DNA of 64,000 nucleotides from Niallia alba (lineage in GTDB: Bacteria; Bacillota; Bacilli; Bacillales; Cytobacillaceae), in contig NZ_JABBPK010000001.1 in the NCBI RefSeq assembly GCF_012933555.1, positions 1,404,001 through 1,468,000 of the forward strand, given 5' to 3'. Below the pieces are notes generated by a model, which saw only the letters and a program-made list of their open reading frames with translations, was not told the DNA's origin and did no database searches. Position numbers and translations under genes: made by a program. Positions 1 through 7,686 of this stretch are shown here, piece after piece. How positions within the stretch are numbered: the first letter of the stretch is position 1; each line of letters opens with the position of its first letter.

Positions 1-34
1 GCAACACATTTAGACTAGGGATTTTTCTTATCTT

Positions 35-889
35 TTAAAAAAGAAAGCTATCGATTAATTCCGTACTTTTTCTTTGGTGTTCTATGTTCTGTGAGTAATT
101 AATTTGATATAAGCTGGAAAACAACACATTAAGTACATAATCAATAGCTACTTGTGATGAAAAGGTAGCTATTTTGTATGTTTCTTTTTTTTCTAAAGCT
201 GGTATGGTTAAAACAACATCAGCCATTTTGGCTAGTTTACTTTCAGGAAAGGCTGTAAGTAATAAAATTGGCACCTGTCTCTCTTTTAATATACGAGCAG
301 CAATTAAGTCATCCTTTGATTTAGCTTCATAAGTAATAAAGAAGGCACAATCATTTATATCAATGTTAACAGTATTGTTGGCAAATTCATTACGAGCCGT
401 TGCAATTATTGCATATTTATTTATTTTTAAAAGTTTATTTTGAAAACTTTCTGCCCGAATTTGGGAATCCCCTACAGCATACATAAAGATTCGTTTTGAC
501 TTGTATAGATACTTAGTCATCTTAAACAGTGATATTTCATTTAATAATTCGTAACTCTCTTTGATTGACTGTTGAGTTAAATACATCATATCTTGACTAA
601 TCTTCATAAGGGAAGCTTCATTTTCAAAAGGAATATTGGGATTAATTTCAGATAAGACATGGTTTTTCTGTTCGATAGATTTAACAAGCATAATCTTAAA
701 ATCCTTAAAGCCCTTCATCCCTAATTTTTGAGTAAAGCGAATGATAGAAGTATGTGAAGTAAATGTTTTTTGTGCTAACTCTTGGATTGTCATTCTCTCA
801 ATTAAGTTAGCATTCTCCAATATATATTTTGCAATATTTTTTTCTGCTGCAGTATAATCCGTTCTATTTGCAATTTGTTCTAGCAACAA
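35..889 (-). CDS. MurR/RpiR family transcriptional regulator with SIS domain
   Basis: The product has 284 residues, the usual size for the MurR/RpiR family, which regulates sugar-phosphate or amino-sugar genes in the cytoplasm. Residues about 33-65 form the helix-turn-helix (the ELAQKTFTSHTSIIRF stretch). A SIS sugar-phosphate-binding domain starts near residue 133 with RIFMYAVGDSQ. Translation starts at TTG (first of two tandem TTG codons); AAAGGAG lies nine bases upstream. It is divergent from an oxidoreductase gene, and a palindrome lies between them, so it probably represses or activates that neighbour and itself. The ligand cannot be read from the sequence. The gene ends 34 bases from the window edge, so its downstream neighbour is unseen. 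Confidence 0.9.
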   Translation of the reverse strand: MLLEQIANRTDYTAAEKNIAKYILENANLIERMTIQELAQKTFTSHTSIIRFTQKLGMKGFKDFKIMLVKSIEQKNHVLSEINPNIPFENEASLMKISQDMMYLTQQSIKESYELLNEISLFKMTKYLYKSKRIFMYAVGDSQIRAESFQNKLLKINKYAIIATARNEFANNTVNIDINDCAFFITYEAKSKDDLIAARILKERQVPILLLTAFPESKLAKMADVVLTIPALEKKETYKIATFSSQVAIDYVLNVLFSSLYQINYSQNIEHQRKSTELIDSFLF

Positions 890-910
890 ACCGTCAAACT
901 CCTTTAAAAT

Positions 911-925
911 TGAACATTTTGTTCA
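911..925. promoter_or_regulatory. Palindrome, candidate operator for the adjacent RpiR regulator
   Basis: TGAACA-TTT-TGTTCA is a perfect inverted repeat just upstream of the regulator start. A half-like copy, TTGAACATTTTATCC, begins at about 954. The position between divergent regulator and target genes suits autoregulation. The assignment to this regulator is inference. Confidence 0.45.
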
Positions 926-1055
926 TCAAAACAGCTTTATTTTAGGTTAAGTCTTGAACATTTTATCCTAAATCCGTTAAATCAAGATCCTTACATGGAA
1001 TTCTCTATTATTCCATCCTATAATAAACTCATTGAGGATAAAAAGGAGTATTTTT

Positions 1056-1250
1056 ATGCTAACAATTGGATATATAAGAAATGGTAAAAGTACAAATCGG
1101 TATCACCTTCCTTTTGCTTTACAAAGAGAAAATATAAAGGTGAAAACAATTTATTATACTATCATACATCGGGAGGAATAAATAATAAAAGATGACGAAA
1201 CACTATTACAATTGGCAATTTTAGAAGAGGGAATGAAAGGATGTAAATGA
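1056..1250 (+). pseudogene. Internally deleted Gfo/Idh/MocA oxidoreductase (YhhX-like) remnant
   Basis: An ATG at 1056, preceded by AAAAGGAG, opens a 41-codon frame ending at TAA 1181. It begins MLTIGYIRNGKSTNRYHLPF, which resembles the nucleotide-binding N-terminus of YhhX-type Gfo/Idh/MocA oxidoreductases (GKSTxRYHLP). A second short stretch, 1183-1250, reads DDETLLQLAILEEGMKG before TGA and looks like the C-terminal helix of the same kind of protein. About 300 residues of the middle are missing, so this is a deletion remnant. It sits two bases before the intact oxidoreductase gene and probably once formed an operon with it. The family call rests on recall of the motif. Confidence 0.6.
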
Positions 1251-1251
1251 A

Positions 1252-2241
1252 ATGAAACTTGGAATAGTGGGAGCAGGAATGATTGTTCAGGATTTATTAC
1301 CTGTGTTTAAATCTATACCCCAAATAGACTTGGTGGCGATTTTTGGAAGACCAGCTAAAAAAGAATTCTTATTATCTTTACAAAAAGAATATCTTATCAA
1401 AAAAATATATGTAGATTATAAAGAAATGCTTGCTGATACTGAAATAGATGTAATTTATATAGCATTACCAAATCATCTTCATTATTCCTATACAAAACTA
1501 GCATTAGGAGCTAGAAAACATGTTATCTGTGAGAAGCCTTTTACATCTAACTTAGATGAATTAAAGGAATTGGAAAGTATCGCACGAAGTAACGATCTTT
1601 ATTTAATAGAGGCAATTACTAATCAATATAGAGGAAACTATTCACAAATAAAGGAATTGTTACCTAAATTAGGTGATGTAAAGGTTGTAGAAGTAAATTA
1701 TTCTCAATATTCATCTCGGTACAATGCCTTTAAAGAAGGCAATATCTTACCGGCTTTTAATCCTGAGATGTCAGGTGGTGCATTAATGGATATTAATAGT
1801 TATAATATTCATTTTGTTGTAGGGATATTTGGGAAACCAAACGGTGTACAGTATTATCCAAATCTGTCTCAGGGAATTGATACTTCTGGAGTCTTGATTT
1901 TAGAATATGATCGCTTTAAAGCGGTCTGTATCGGATCTAAAGATAGTATGGGTCAATCATTTGCTACTATTCAAGGAGAGAATGGCTTCTTAACAGTTAA
2001 TGGACCTGTTAATAGTCTTGATTCTTTTACAATTAGTACTGCTAGTAAAGTAGTTGAAAATATGAATAAAAATGAGCATACACATCGAATGTACGAAGAA
2101 TTTGTCGCATTCGAAAGAATAATTCGTGAGAAAAATAAAAGTGAAATGTTGAAAAAACTAGAACATAGCCTTCAGGTGATGGAGATTATTACAGTTGCTA
2201 GAAAAAGGGCGGGAATAGTATTTGCTGCCGATGAATTATAA
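1252..2241 (+). CDS. Gfo/Idh/MocA family NAD(P)-dependent oxidoreductase
   Basis: The 329-residue product has the typical two-domain layout. An N-terminal Rossmann fold carries GIVGAGMI at residues 4-11 and the family signature EKP at residues 94-96. A C-terminal substrate domain contains the GGALMDINSYNIHFV stretch, where an aspartate and a histidine (D181 and H187 by my count) are probably catalytic. Such enzymes oxidise or reduce sugars, inositols or related compounds with NAD(P). The start lies two bases after the stop of the upstream remnant. With a divergent RpiR-type regulator alongside, a role in sugar or sugar-phosphate catabolism is likely, but the substrate cannot be named. A hairpin terminator follows. 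Confidence 0.88.
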   Translation: MKLGIVGAGMIVQDLLPVFKSIPQIDLVAIFGRPAKKEFLLSLQKEYLIKKIYVDYKEMLADTEIDVIYIALPNHLHYSYTKLALGARKHVICEKPFTSNLDELKELESIARSNDLYLIEAITNQYRGNYSQIKELLPKLGDVKVVEVNYSQYSSRYNAFKEGNILPAFNPEMSGGALMDINSYNIHFVVGIFGKPNGVQYYPNLSQGIDTSGVLILEYDRFKAVCIGSKDSMGQSFATIQGENGFLTVNGPVNSLDSFTISTASKVVENMNKNEHTHRMYEEFVAFERIIREKNKSEMLKKLEHSLQVMEIITVARKRAGIVFAADEL

Positions 2242-2257
2242 AATATAGGTAAGAATG

Positions 2258-2286
2258 GAGTCTTCTATTAATAGAGGACTCTTTTT
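2258..2286 (+). terminator. Rho-independent terminator of the oxidoreductase gene
   Basis: AGTCTTCTATT pairs with AATAGAGGACT (one G-T pair), followed by CTTTTT, 17 bases after the stop codon. Confidence 0.75.
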
Positions 2287-2331
2287 AGTCATTAGTCCAA
2301 CCTTTATGGATATATAGATAAAACAGGTATT

Positions 2332-2490
2332 TATATCCCACTCTTAACGGACAGTAAGACTTTCCCCCCTCAAGCTTATGAGAATACGAGGAAGATAGGT
2401 GGGAGATCAACTGTCCACAAAGGTCTGATTGTTTCAACTTACCATCAGTGGGGGAGGAAGGAAAACCCCACTGATGGAAGTTTCAATTTA
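2332..2490 (+). repeat. R1 dispersed repeat, near full-length copy
   Basis: This non-coding element has GGACAGT (2349-2355) facing ACTGTCC (2410-2416), a small CTCA/TGAG hairpin between them, and a perfect 12-bp hairpin CCATCAGTGGGG (2442-2453) / CCCCACTGATGG (2466-2477). It ends in GGAAGTTTCA. Related copies lie at 19508, 27975, 53684 and, degenerate, at 38211, 38700, 43376, 51300 and 57950. The 427-base gap between genes at 2242-2668 holds only this repeat, the terminator and the leader of the next gene. Confidence 0.8.
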
Positions 2491-2668
2491 TCATTTTCTA
2501 GAATGTCTATTTATAAGGTGTTTCCTCATTGGTAATAGTTAAGCCCATTAATATTGCACTTATGAAAAGGAGATATAAAAGTATACAAAATTAAGGAGAT
2601 TTAACTCATAATGGTTAGTAAATAAAGAAGGATTCTATTATAAAGAATATAAGAGGAGCGATAACATC

Positions 2669-3289
2669 ATGGAAGAAGAGCAATTAAAAGTATTTGACGA
2701 AAAGAGAGTACAAATCGGTATTGCAACCCGCAGCGAAGTTCATGAAAAGGGATTATGGCATGAAACCTTTCATTGTTGGATTGTATCTGAACAGGATGGA
2801 CAATTGTACCTCTATTTACAAATTAGAAGTCCTTTGAAAAAGGATTATCCCAATCTTTTAGATATTACGGCAGCGGGTCATTTGCTAGCACATGAAGAGA
2901 TTGTAGATGGTATAAGAGAGATGGAAGAAGAGATTGGGATATATGCGAAAATGGAGGAGTTAATTTACTTAGGTGTGTTGAATTATGAAATGAACAATGG
3001 AAACTTTTTGGACAAGGAATTTGCCCATACTTTTTTATATAAAAGAAACATAGGTTTCGATGAGTTTCAATTACAGGAAGAAGAAGTAGCGGGAATTGTA
3101 TCGACTAGATTGGAAGATTTCTATGCATTATGGGAAGGAACGGAACAGCTAATCGAAGTTGTTGGATATGAAAGGAAGGAAAGTGGACAACGAGAAATGA
3201 TTCAGCGACAAGTTGGACGAGAAAATTTTGCGCCACATCCTATTTCTTATTACAATCGATTAATGCAAGCTTTAAAGGAGAACTTGTAA
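2669..3289 (+). CDS. Nudix hydrolase, IPP-isomerase-like subgroup
   Basis: The 206-residue product carries a Nudix-like box from GHLLAHE through REMEEEIGI at about residues 73-94. The REMEEE core supplies the metal-binding glutamates, but the spacing between the first glutamate and the arginine is one residue shorter than the textbook box. An N-terminal part with GLWHETFHCWIV and TAAGHLL resembles the Nudix group related to isopentenyl-diphosphate isomerase. Such enzymes hydrolyse nucleoside diphosphates linked to another moiety; this one's substrate is unknown. GAGGAGCG precedes the start. It is followed directly by a phosphatase gene, then a broken second Nudix gene, suggesting a former small phosphohydrolase operon. 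Confidence 0.8.
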   Translation: MEEEQLKVFDEKRVQIGIATRSEVHEKGLWHETFHCWIVSEQDGQLYLYLQIRSPLKKDYPNLLDITAAGHLLAHEEIVDGIREMEEEIGIYAKMEELIYLGVLNYEMNNGNFLDKEFAHTFLYKRNIGFDEFQLQEEEVAGIVSTRLEDFYALWEGTEQLIEVVGYERKESGQREMIQRQVGRENFAPHPISYYNRLMQALKENL

Positions 3290-3310
3290 ATGGGGGAGAA
3301 GGAGAGAAAA

Positions 3311-3868
3311 ATGAATAAAAACAAAACCATGTATCTAATTCGTCATTGTGAGGCGACAGGACAAAATGAAGATGCTGAACTGACGATAAATGGAAGAAAA
3401 CAGGCTGTTAAACTAGCAGATTTTCTCGAAGAAAAGAATATTCAATATATCCTATCCAGTACATATTTGCGTGCCTATAAATCAATTCAACCTTTAGCAG
3501 AAAGGCTTCAGCTGCCGATCCATAAAGATGAACGTTTAATCGAGAGAAAGCTTAGTGACAAAAACTTGGATGAGTGGCTCTTGCTATTAGAAAAATCTTT
3601 TACAAACCTAGACATCGTATACGAAGGTGGAGAGTCTAGTAGACAAGCAATGGAAAGAGGCGTCACTGTTATAAAAGAGTGTATGTATAGAAAGGAAACG
3701 ACTTTTGCAATTGTTACTCATGGAAACTTGCTTTCTTTGATATGGAAATATTTTGATCAAACAGTATGTTTTAAAGAATGGAGAGAGCTCTCGAATCCAG
3801 ATGTTCTTCAGGTCCATTTCAATCAAGAGAAGATAACTGTAAACCGAATCTGGAGGAATAACATGTGA
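3311..3868 (+). CDS. Histidine phosphatase family protein (phosphoglycerate mutase-like)
   Basis: The N-terminus MYLIRHCEATG matches the RHG/RHE phosphohistidine motif, with cysteine in place of the usual glycine. The second catalytic histidine is in THGNLLSLIW near the C-terminus. Length about 185 residues fits the cofactor-dependent phosphoglycerate-mutase-like phosphatases, which act on varied small phosphoesters. I chose ATG 3311 because GAAGGAG lies about seven bases upstream; an in-frame ATG at 3290, directly after the previous stop, is an alternative adding seven residues. It is co-directional and nearly overlapping with the Nudix gene, so the two are probably translated from one transcript. 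Confidence 0.85.
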   Translation: MNKNKTMYLIRHCEATGQNEDAELTINGRKQAVKLADFLEEKNIQYILSSTYLRAYKSIQPLAERLQLPIHKDERLIERKLSDKNLDEWLLLLEKSFTNLDIVYEGGESSRQAMERGVTVIKECMYRKETTFAIVTHGNLLSLIWKYFDQTVCFKEWRELSNPDVLQVHFNQEKITVNRIWRNNM

Positions 3869-4085
3869 GCGAACAGAAAAATTTTCATCTACCTTTTGGT
3901 GTATATGGAATTTACATAGAAAATAATAGATTGTTAGTTATTCATAAGAAAATTTAGATAAACTATCCATAGATAATGCTTCTCCACTTGTATGAAAGGC
4001 AGTAGAGTGGATACAAACAGGATCAATTGGACTTGAAGTAACTTGGTTTAAGGAATGGGAAGGGAAGAAATCCTTCCATATATAA
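3865..4085 (+). pseudogene. Second Nudix hydrolase, truncated and decayed
   Basis: GTG 3865 overlaps the preceding stop (ATGTGA) and has GGAGG eight bases upstream. The frame reads SEQKNFHLPFGVYGIYIENN..LLVIHKK, a typical Nudix N-terminal strand pair, then stops at TAG 3957 just before the expected Nudix box. Further on, another frame reads NASPLV, a stop, KAVEWIQTGSIGLEVTWFKEWE and ends at TAA 4085, which looks like the C-terminal tail of the same protein. The Nudix box itself is missing, so the gene cannot make an active enzyme. It was probably the third gene of the Nudix-phosphatase cluster. Confidence 0.65.
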
Positions 4086-4105
4086 GGAGAAAAAGGAGAG
4101 TATAT

Positions 4106-4231
4106 ATGATTATTAGAAAAGCAAAAGGGGAGGATGCCAAAGAGATCGCAAAAGTGCATGTAGATAGTTAGAGAACTATTTTCGAAATTCGTGGCCGAAA
4201 TGAACAGAAGTTGTTTTTTGGATGGAAATAA
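4106..4231 (+). pseudogene. GNAT acetyltransferase remnant
   Basis: An ATG with a good AAGGAGAG upstream opens MIIRKAKGEDAKEIAKVHVDS, the standard N-terminal strand and helix of GNAT N-acetyltransferases (...HVDSWRTTY in intact relatives). The next codon is TAG where tryptophan (TGG) is normal. The same frame then reads RTIFEIRGRNEQKLFFGWK and stops at 4231. The acetyl-CoA binding region is absent. This is a nonsense-mutated gene with a large internal deletion. Confidence 0.65.
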
Positions 4232-4260
4232 TGACAACGAAAACACTTATTTGATATAAA

Positions 4261-4293
4261 AAACTGTCGGCAGTTCATCCTGTCGACAGTTTT
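4261..4293. terminator. Bidirectional hairpin terminator between convergent genes
   Basis: AAACTGTCGGCAG pairs with CTGTCGACAGTTT (one mismatch) and has A and T runs on the two sides. It serves the minus-strand gene ending at 4314 and could stop readthrough from the decayed genes. Confidence 0.75.
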
Positions 4294-4313
4294 AAAAATG
4301 GATAGGAAATGTT

Positions 4314-4877
4314 TCAAGAAGAAAGCTTCTCCACAATCATTCGTTTTCCAGTATTTAAGGTGAATTCAAAACGGTCGGTGCTTTTTTCATTATAAAAGAA
4401 ATGATGATTAACGCTACAGAGTCCCTCCTCATTATCAAAAATCATCATATTTACACCACTCTTCCGCTTTTCATCCTTTAAAAAGGTAAGGTGATTATAA
4501 CAATATATACAATCATAAATGGAGAACTTCATCGAATTTAACGTAGTAATAAACTGATAAAAGCTATCGTCACTTAAATCATCTAATAATTCTTCTAAGG
4601 CAAATACTAGATGTTTTCTTATGCGAATTGGATCTTCATGCTCTAGAAAGTGGATGGAACTAGAAACATTTACTTTGCCCTCCTCAAGTAGAATTCCTTT
4701 TCGCCAACGATTTAAGATGAGAATTTCAATTTCTTGATGTAAATATTCATCAAGCATAGCTGCGTCTTCTGTTTCTTCATCGAAAAAAATCCATTGATTA
4801 TTTATATATTCAACTGTCCCTTTTGTAAAGGCACGCGTTTGAAATTCAATTAGTTTTGATCTGTGCTGATTGTTCAT
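4314..4877 (-). CDS. yisN: YisN-like DUF2777 family protein
   Basis: This cytoplasmic-looking protein of about 187 residues has no signal peptide or membrane segment. I placed the start at 4877 (MNNQHRSKLIEF) because GGGAGG lies six bases upstream; the longer frame to 4931 has no such site. Recognisable stretches are YINNQWIFFDEETEDAAMLDEYL, DPIRIRKHL and FSIYDCIYCYNHLTFL, which I recall from the Bacillus YisN/DUF2777 group. The divergent asnO neighbour agrees, since yisN and asnO are adjacent in B. subtilis. Function is unknown. The family assignment is from memory and only moderately sure; the gene itself is secure. Confidence 0.65.
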   Translation of the reverse strand: MNNQHRSKLIEFQTRAFTKGTVEYINNQWIFFDEETEDAAMLDEYLHQEIEILILNRWRKGILLEEGKVNVSSSIHFLEHEDPIRIRKHLVFALEELLDDLSDDSFYQFITTLNSMKFSIYDCIYCYNHLTFLKDEKRKSGVNMMIFDNEEGLCSVNHHFFYNEKSTDRFEFTLNTGKRMIVEKLSS

Positions 4878-5117
4878 TGTAAACCTCCCAAAGATTACAC
4901 GCCCATAAATTCTTTTTAGACAGATAAACAAAATTTTATAACTAATCCTTCTTTTTCCTTCCTTAAAAGATTGAAAACGATTAATTTTCTTTTTTAAAAT
5001 GGAACATTAGATAAACTTCATATGGACAAATAACCATTTTATTTTTAGGGCATAGAATACTCCATACTGATTGATTGGTATCTAATCATAAGTTCCACGA
5101 AAGAAAGGATGATAATC

Positions 5118-6965
5118 ATGTGTGGAATAACAGGTTGGGCTGATTACAAAAAAGACTTAAGAAAAGAGTCGGAAGTATTATCAGCTATGGCAGAAACGTT
5201 GGCCAAAAGAGGCCCAGATGATACAAATGTTTGGACTACACTGCATGCAGGATTCGGTCATAAACGATTAGTGGTAGTAGATCCGTTAAATGGTATTCAA
5301 CCAATGACAAAAGAAAAACAGGGTTATCACTACACGATTTGTTACAATGGTGAGTTATATAATACGGAAGACATAAGAAAAGAATTACTAATAAAAGGAT
5401 ATTCATTTCAAGGTCATTCTGATACAGAAGTTTTACTTACTTCTTATATAGAGTGGGGAGAAGATTGCCTCGAATACTTAAATGGAATATTTGCCTTTGC
5501 CGTTTGGGATGAAAAACGCAATTCCTTATTCATTGGAAGAGATCGATTAGGGGTTAAACCGTTGTTTTACGCTGAAGTTGGAACTAGCTTTATCTTTGGA
5601 TCTGAATTAAAGGCATTGCTAGCAAATCCGAATGTGAAAACAGAGCTAGATAGAGAAGGGTTAGCAGAAGTGTTTGCTCTTGGGCCTTCTCACACACCAG
5701 GAAGTGGTATCTTTAAAGGCATTAAAGAGCTTCGTCCAGGGCATGCATTAAAGTTTACACAGGATGGGCTGAAAGTATGGCGGTATTGGAATGTAAAAAG
5801 TGAAGAACATAAAGATACATTTGATGAAACAGTTGAAAAAGTACGTTTCCTTTTTAAAGATGCTGTTACAAGACAATTAGTATCAGACGTACCATTAAGT
5901 ACTTTTCTTTCAGGTGGTGTGGATTCCAGTGCTATTACAGCCATTGCTTCCATGGAATATGCGAAAACGGGAAAAGGACCGCTTCATACGTATTCCATCG
6001 ATTATGAAGGCAATGATAAATTCTTTAAAGCAAATGAGTTCCAGCCAAATTCAGATGGCGTTTATATCCAAAAAATGACGGACACTTTTGGAACCATCCA
6101 CCATAATTGTGTGATCACCCAAGAGACATTAGCTGCCTTTTTGCATGAGGCGGTAACGGTAAGAGATGTGCCGGGGATGGCGGATGTGGATTCCTCTTTA
6201 TTATGGTTCTGTCGAGAAATAAAGAAAGATTTTGTTGTGAGCTTATCCGGCGAATGTGCAGATGAAATTTTTGGTGGCTATCCATGGTTTAGGAGAGAGG
6301 CGGATTTGCAAAGAGAAGGCTTCCCGTGGATGAGATCGATTGAAGAACGACAAAAGCTATTGAAAAATGCATGGAGCGATAAATTGCAATTAAAAGATTA
6401 TATGATGGATAAATATAACCAAACAATTGCAGAGACACCTAAATTAGCTGGAGAAAACAAAGAAGATGCAAAACGCCGAGAATTATTTTATCTTAATCAG
6501 CTCTGGTTTATGACCACTTTATTGGAGCGAAAAGATAGAATGAGTATGGGAGCAAGCCTAGAGGTACGTGTACCATTTGCTGACCATCGCTTAGTAGAAT
6601 ATGTGTGGAATGTACCATGGGAAATGAAGAATTATATGGGCAGGGAAAAAGGATTATTGCGAAAAGCGTTAGAAGGAATTCTTCCAGATGAAGTATTATA
6701 TCGCAAGAAAAGCCCTTATCCAAAAACACATAATCCTATTTACACAAAAACAGTAACAGATATGTTAAAAACTGCTTTAACAGATAAGAGCTCTGCTTTA
6801 TATGAATTCTTTGATAAAGAACGTCTCGCAGAAATTATTCAAACAGAAGGCTCTGCATTTAAAGAGCCGTGGTTTGGTCAGTTGATGACAGGTCCACAGC
6901 TACTCGCACACTTAGTACAAATTCATTATTGGTTTAAAGATTATAATATCAATGTTGTAGAGTAA
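5118..6965 (+). CDS. asnO: Asparagine synthase (glutamine-hydrolysing)
   Basis: The enzyme converts aspartate, glutamine and ATP to asparagine, glutamate, AMP and PPi. I set the start at ATG 5118 so that cysteine follows Met directly: Cys2 (MCGITGW) is the N-terminal nucleophile of the glutaminase domain and is exposed by Met removal. The upstream in-frame ATG at 5109 would bury it. The PP-loop SGGVDSS lies at about residues 265-271 in the synthetase domain, followed by SLSGECADEIFGGY. About 615 residues and overall sequence fit the B. subtilis AsnO paralogue better than AsnB or AsnH. In B. subtilis asnO is sporulation-linked; regulation here is not evident from the sequence. Confidence 0.95.
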   Translation: MCGITGWADYKKDLRKESEVLSAMAETLAKRGPDDTNVWTTLHAGFGHKRLVVVDPLNGIQPMTKEKQGYHYTICYNGELYNTEDIRKELLIKGYSFQGHSDTEVLLTSYIEWGEDCLEYLNGIFAFAVWDEKRNSLFIGRDRLGVKPLFYAEVGTSFIFGSELKALLANPNVKTELDREGLAEVFALGPSHTPGSGIFKGIKELRPGHALKFTQDGLKVWRYWNVKSEEHKDTFDETVEKVRFLFKDAVTRQLVSDVPLSTFLSGGVDSSAITAIASMEYAKTGKGPLHTYSIDYEGNDKFFKANEFQPNSDGVYIQKMTDTFGTIHHNCVITQETLAAFLHEAVTVRDVPGMADVDSSLLWFCREIKKDFVVSLSGECADEIFGGYPWFRREADLQREGFPWMRSIEERQKLLKNAWSDKLQLKDYMMDKYNQTIAETPKLAGENKEDAKRRELFYLNQLWFMTTLLERKDRMSMGASLEVRVPFADHRLVEYVWNVPWEMKNYMGREKGLLRKALEGILPDEVLYRKKSPYPKTHNPIYTKTVTDMLKTALTDKSSALYEFFDKERLAEIIQTEGSAFKEPWFGQLMTGPQLLAHLVQIHYWFKDYNINVVE

Positions 6966-6977
6966 AATAATACAAAG

Positions 6978-7022
6978 AAATCCCTAGTTAGTATGAGAAT
7001 GTTCATGCTAGCTAGGGATTTT
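6978..7022 (+). terminator. Terminator of asnO
   Basis: AAATCCCTAGTTAG pairs with CTAGCTAGGGATTT, followed by a short T run. It overlaps the 3' end of the opposing gerAB-like pseudogene. Confidence 0.7.
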
Positions 7023-7502
7023 CATGTAGTTTAGCCTTATCTTTCCTTTTAATCTTCTTGATTAATAGAATAAATATTTCCGTTGTCCGTCCTAGTATTT
7101 CAATACCTAAATACACAATATAGCCTATAATAACCATTAGCGTAATCACAATGACCTCAATCGGAGTCAAAGGTAGGATAAAGGTAGACGTTAATTCTCC
7201 AAAATCTCTAATGGTTCTAGAGGCAAGATAAAAAAATACAGGGTATAGATTAGCGTTATTGGAATAGCAATAACTCTATTAAATCCAAATTCAATAATCT
7301 CAAATAAATTTTTTGAAGGCACTAACTCGTTTAGATTGAGAAAAAAAGAGGCGATTAATATGCCGATAGCGGTGGTAAGCAGCACGGCGATCCACGCATC
7401 TTCTTTTGCGGAAATACCAAGTACAATTACAAGGGTAGTGCCCAGATTAAATCCAATAATAATAGCAAATAACTGGCTTAAAGATAGATTTTCTTTTAGC
7501 AT
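7012..7502 (-). pseudogene. GerAB-type germinant receptor permease subunit, frameshifted and truncated
   Basis: The frame starts at ATG 7502 (AGGAGA eight bases upstream) with MLKENLSLSQLFAIIIGFNLG, a typical GerAB spore-germination permease N-terminus with three hydrophobic segments. After YTLYFFIL the reading frame is lost. The next frame continues naturally as LASRTIRDFGELTSTFILP and VITLMVIIGYIVYLGIEILGRTTEIF, as in GerAB, then runs into a lysine-rich tail and stops at 7012. Intact GerAB proteins have about 365 residues and ten membrane segments; here only about 160 residues' worth remains, so there is a frameshift plus a large deletion. No gerAA or gerAC partner lies nearby. Confidence 0.8.
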
Positions 7503-7646
7503 GAAAGGAATCTCCTAATTGGAAATATGTATATGCTTAAAGTAGTATTTGCCAATTTACCAGGAATATTCAAAAAAAGAAAGAGTAGTTTCGATCGTAA
7601 AGAACTTTTCCTTTATTAATGGATAGATAGCTGCTTGTTTACACTG

Positions 7647-7677
7647 AAAAATCAGCGGATTATGTCCACTGATTTTT
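7647..7677. terminator. Terminator downstream of the EamA transporter gene
   Basis: AAAATCAGCGGA pairs with TCCACTGATTTT (one mismatch), with A/T runs on both sides. It lies ten bases past the minus-strand stop at 7687. Confidence 0.7.
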
Positions 7678-7686
7678 AATAATAAT

